From Streptomyces sp. WM6386 (lineage in GTDB: Bacteria > Actinomycetota > Actinomycetes > Streptomycetales > Streptomycetaceae): 49,234 bases of DNA. Of the stretch, positions 49,160 through 49,234 are shown piece by piece. The stretch is from the NCBI RefSeq assembly GCF_000972385.1, contig NZ_JXTE01000065.1, positions 1-49,234 of the forward strand, written 5' to 3'. Both the position numbers and the translations under genes were made by a program. A model generated the notes under the pieces. That model was given only the letters and a program-made list of their open reading frames with translations, did not search any database and had not been told where the DNA came from. Each line of letters starts with the position of its first letter. The stretch's first letter is position 1.

Positions 49160-49234
49160 GGCACGCATCTCCTCAGCTACGACCCCTCCGTACGAACAGG
49201 GCTCCGATCATCGTACTGCGACCCACCCCGAGCT

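Overview
The window is high-GC chromosomal DNA from a Streptomyces. Its coding sequences use G or C at almost every third position. It carries the principal-like sigma factor hrdD with a SigR-type promoter, a fruRK pair, XRE/DUF5753-DUF397 gene pairs, Tat-exported xylanase machinery and short repeats that I recognise from Streptomyces genomes. From memory, the left part (fruK to the TetR/MFS pair at about 10.8 kb) resembles the SCO3197-SCO3207 neighbourhood of S. coelicolor. I see no transposase, integrase, CRISPR array or rRNA.

Layout: 0-2 kb, fructose operon regulator and 1-phosphofructokinase. 2-11 kb, transporters each beside a regulator (MFS with WYL, MFS with TetR), hrdD, an N-acetyltransferase and a LigB-type dioxygenase divergent from a MarR gene. 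11-14 kb, a secreted M6 peptidase and a tandem IclR protein, ending at tRNA-Arg(CCT). 14-20.9 kb, a membrane PP2C phosphatase, an IclR regulator, a stand-alone sugar-binding lipoprotein, and a compact xylan operon (GH11 xylanase coupled to a CE4 deacetylase). 20.9-23.3 kb, a DegT-type aminotransferase behind a CelD/FemAB-like acyltransferase. 23.6-26.4 kb, an immunity-like island: a SEFIR-domain protein, a small BELL-like effector, and an NLR (NB-ARC) gene that shares a short amyloid-like motif with that effector. The NLR is truncated and fused to leftovers of an XRE/DUF5753 gene, then followed by DUF397. 26-35 kb, MFS/ArsR, glutathione peroxidase, MerR, a large membrane protein and a very long D,D-carboxypeptidase. 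35-41 kb, GPP34, an intact XRE-DUF397 pair, a divergent SDR/EthD-like pair and a solute symporter. 41-49 kb, ADP-ribosylglycohydrolase, a patch of three decayed genes (DUF6247, HATPase, DUF397), a 1084-residue STAND-TPR protein, two small membrane proteins and a YkuD-like protein without its catalytic motif.

The strongest candidate for an unusual system is the SEFIR-BELL-NLR block. It fits bacterial amyloid-signalled NLR cell-death modules, but here the receptor has been cut short. The second theme is repeated decay of XRE/DUF397/HATPase loci: three copies lie within 18 kb and only one is intact. All functions are read from sequence by eye; no search was run.
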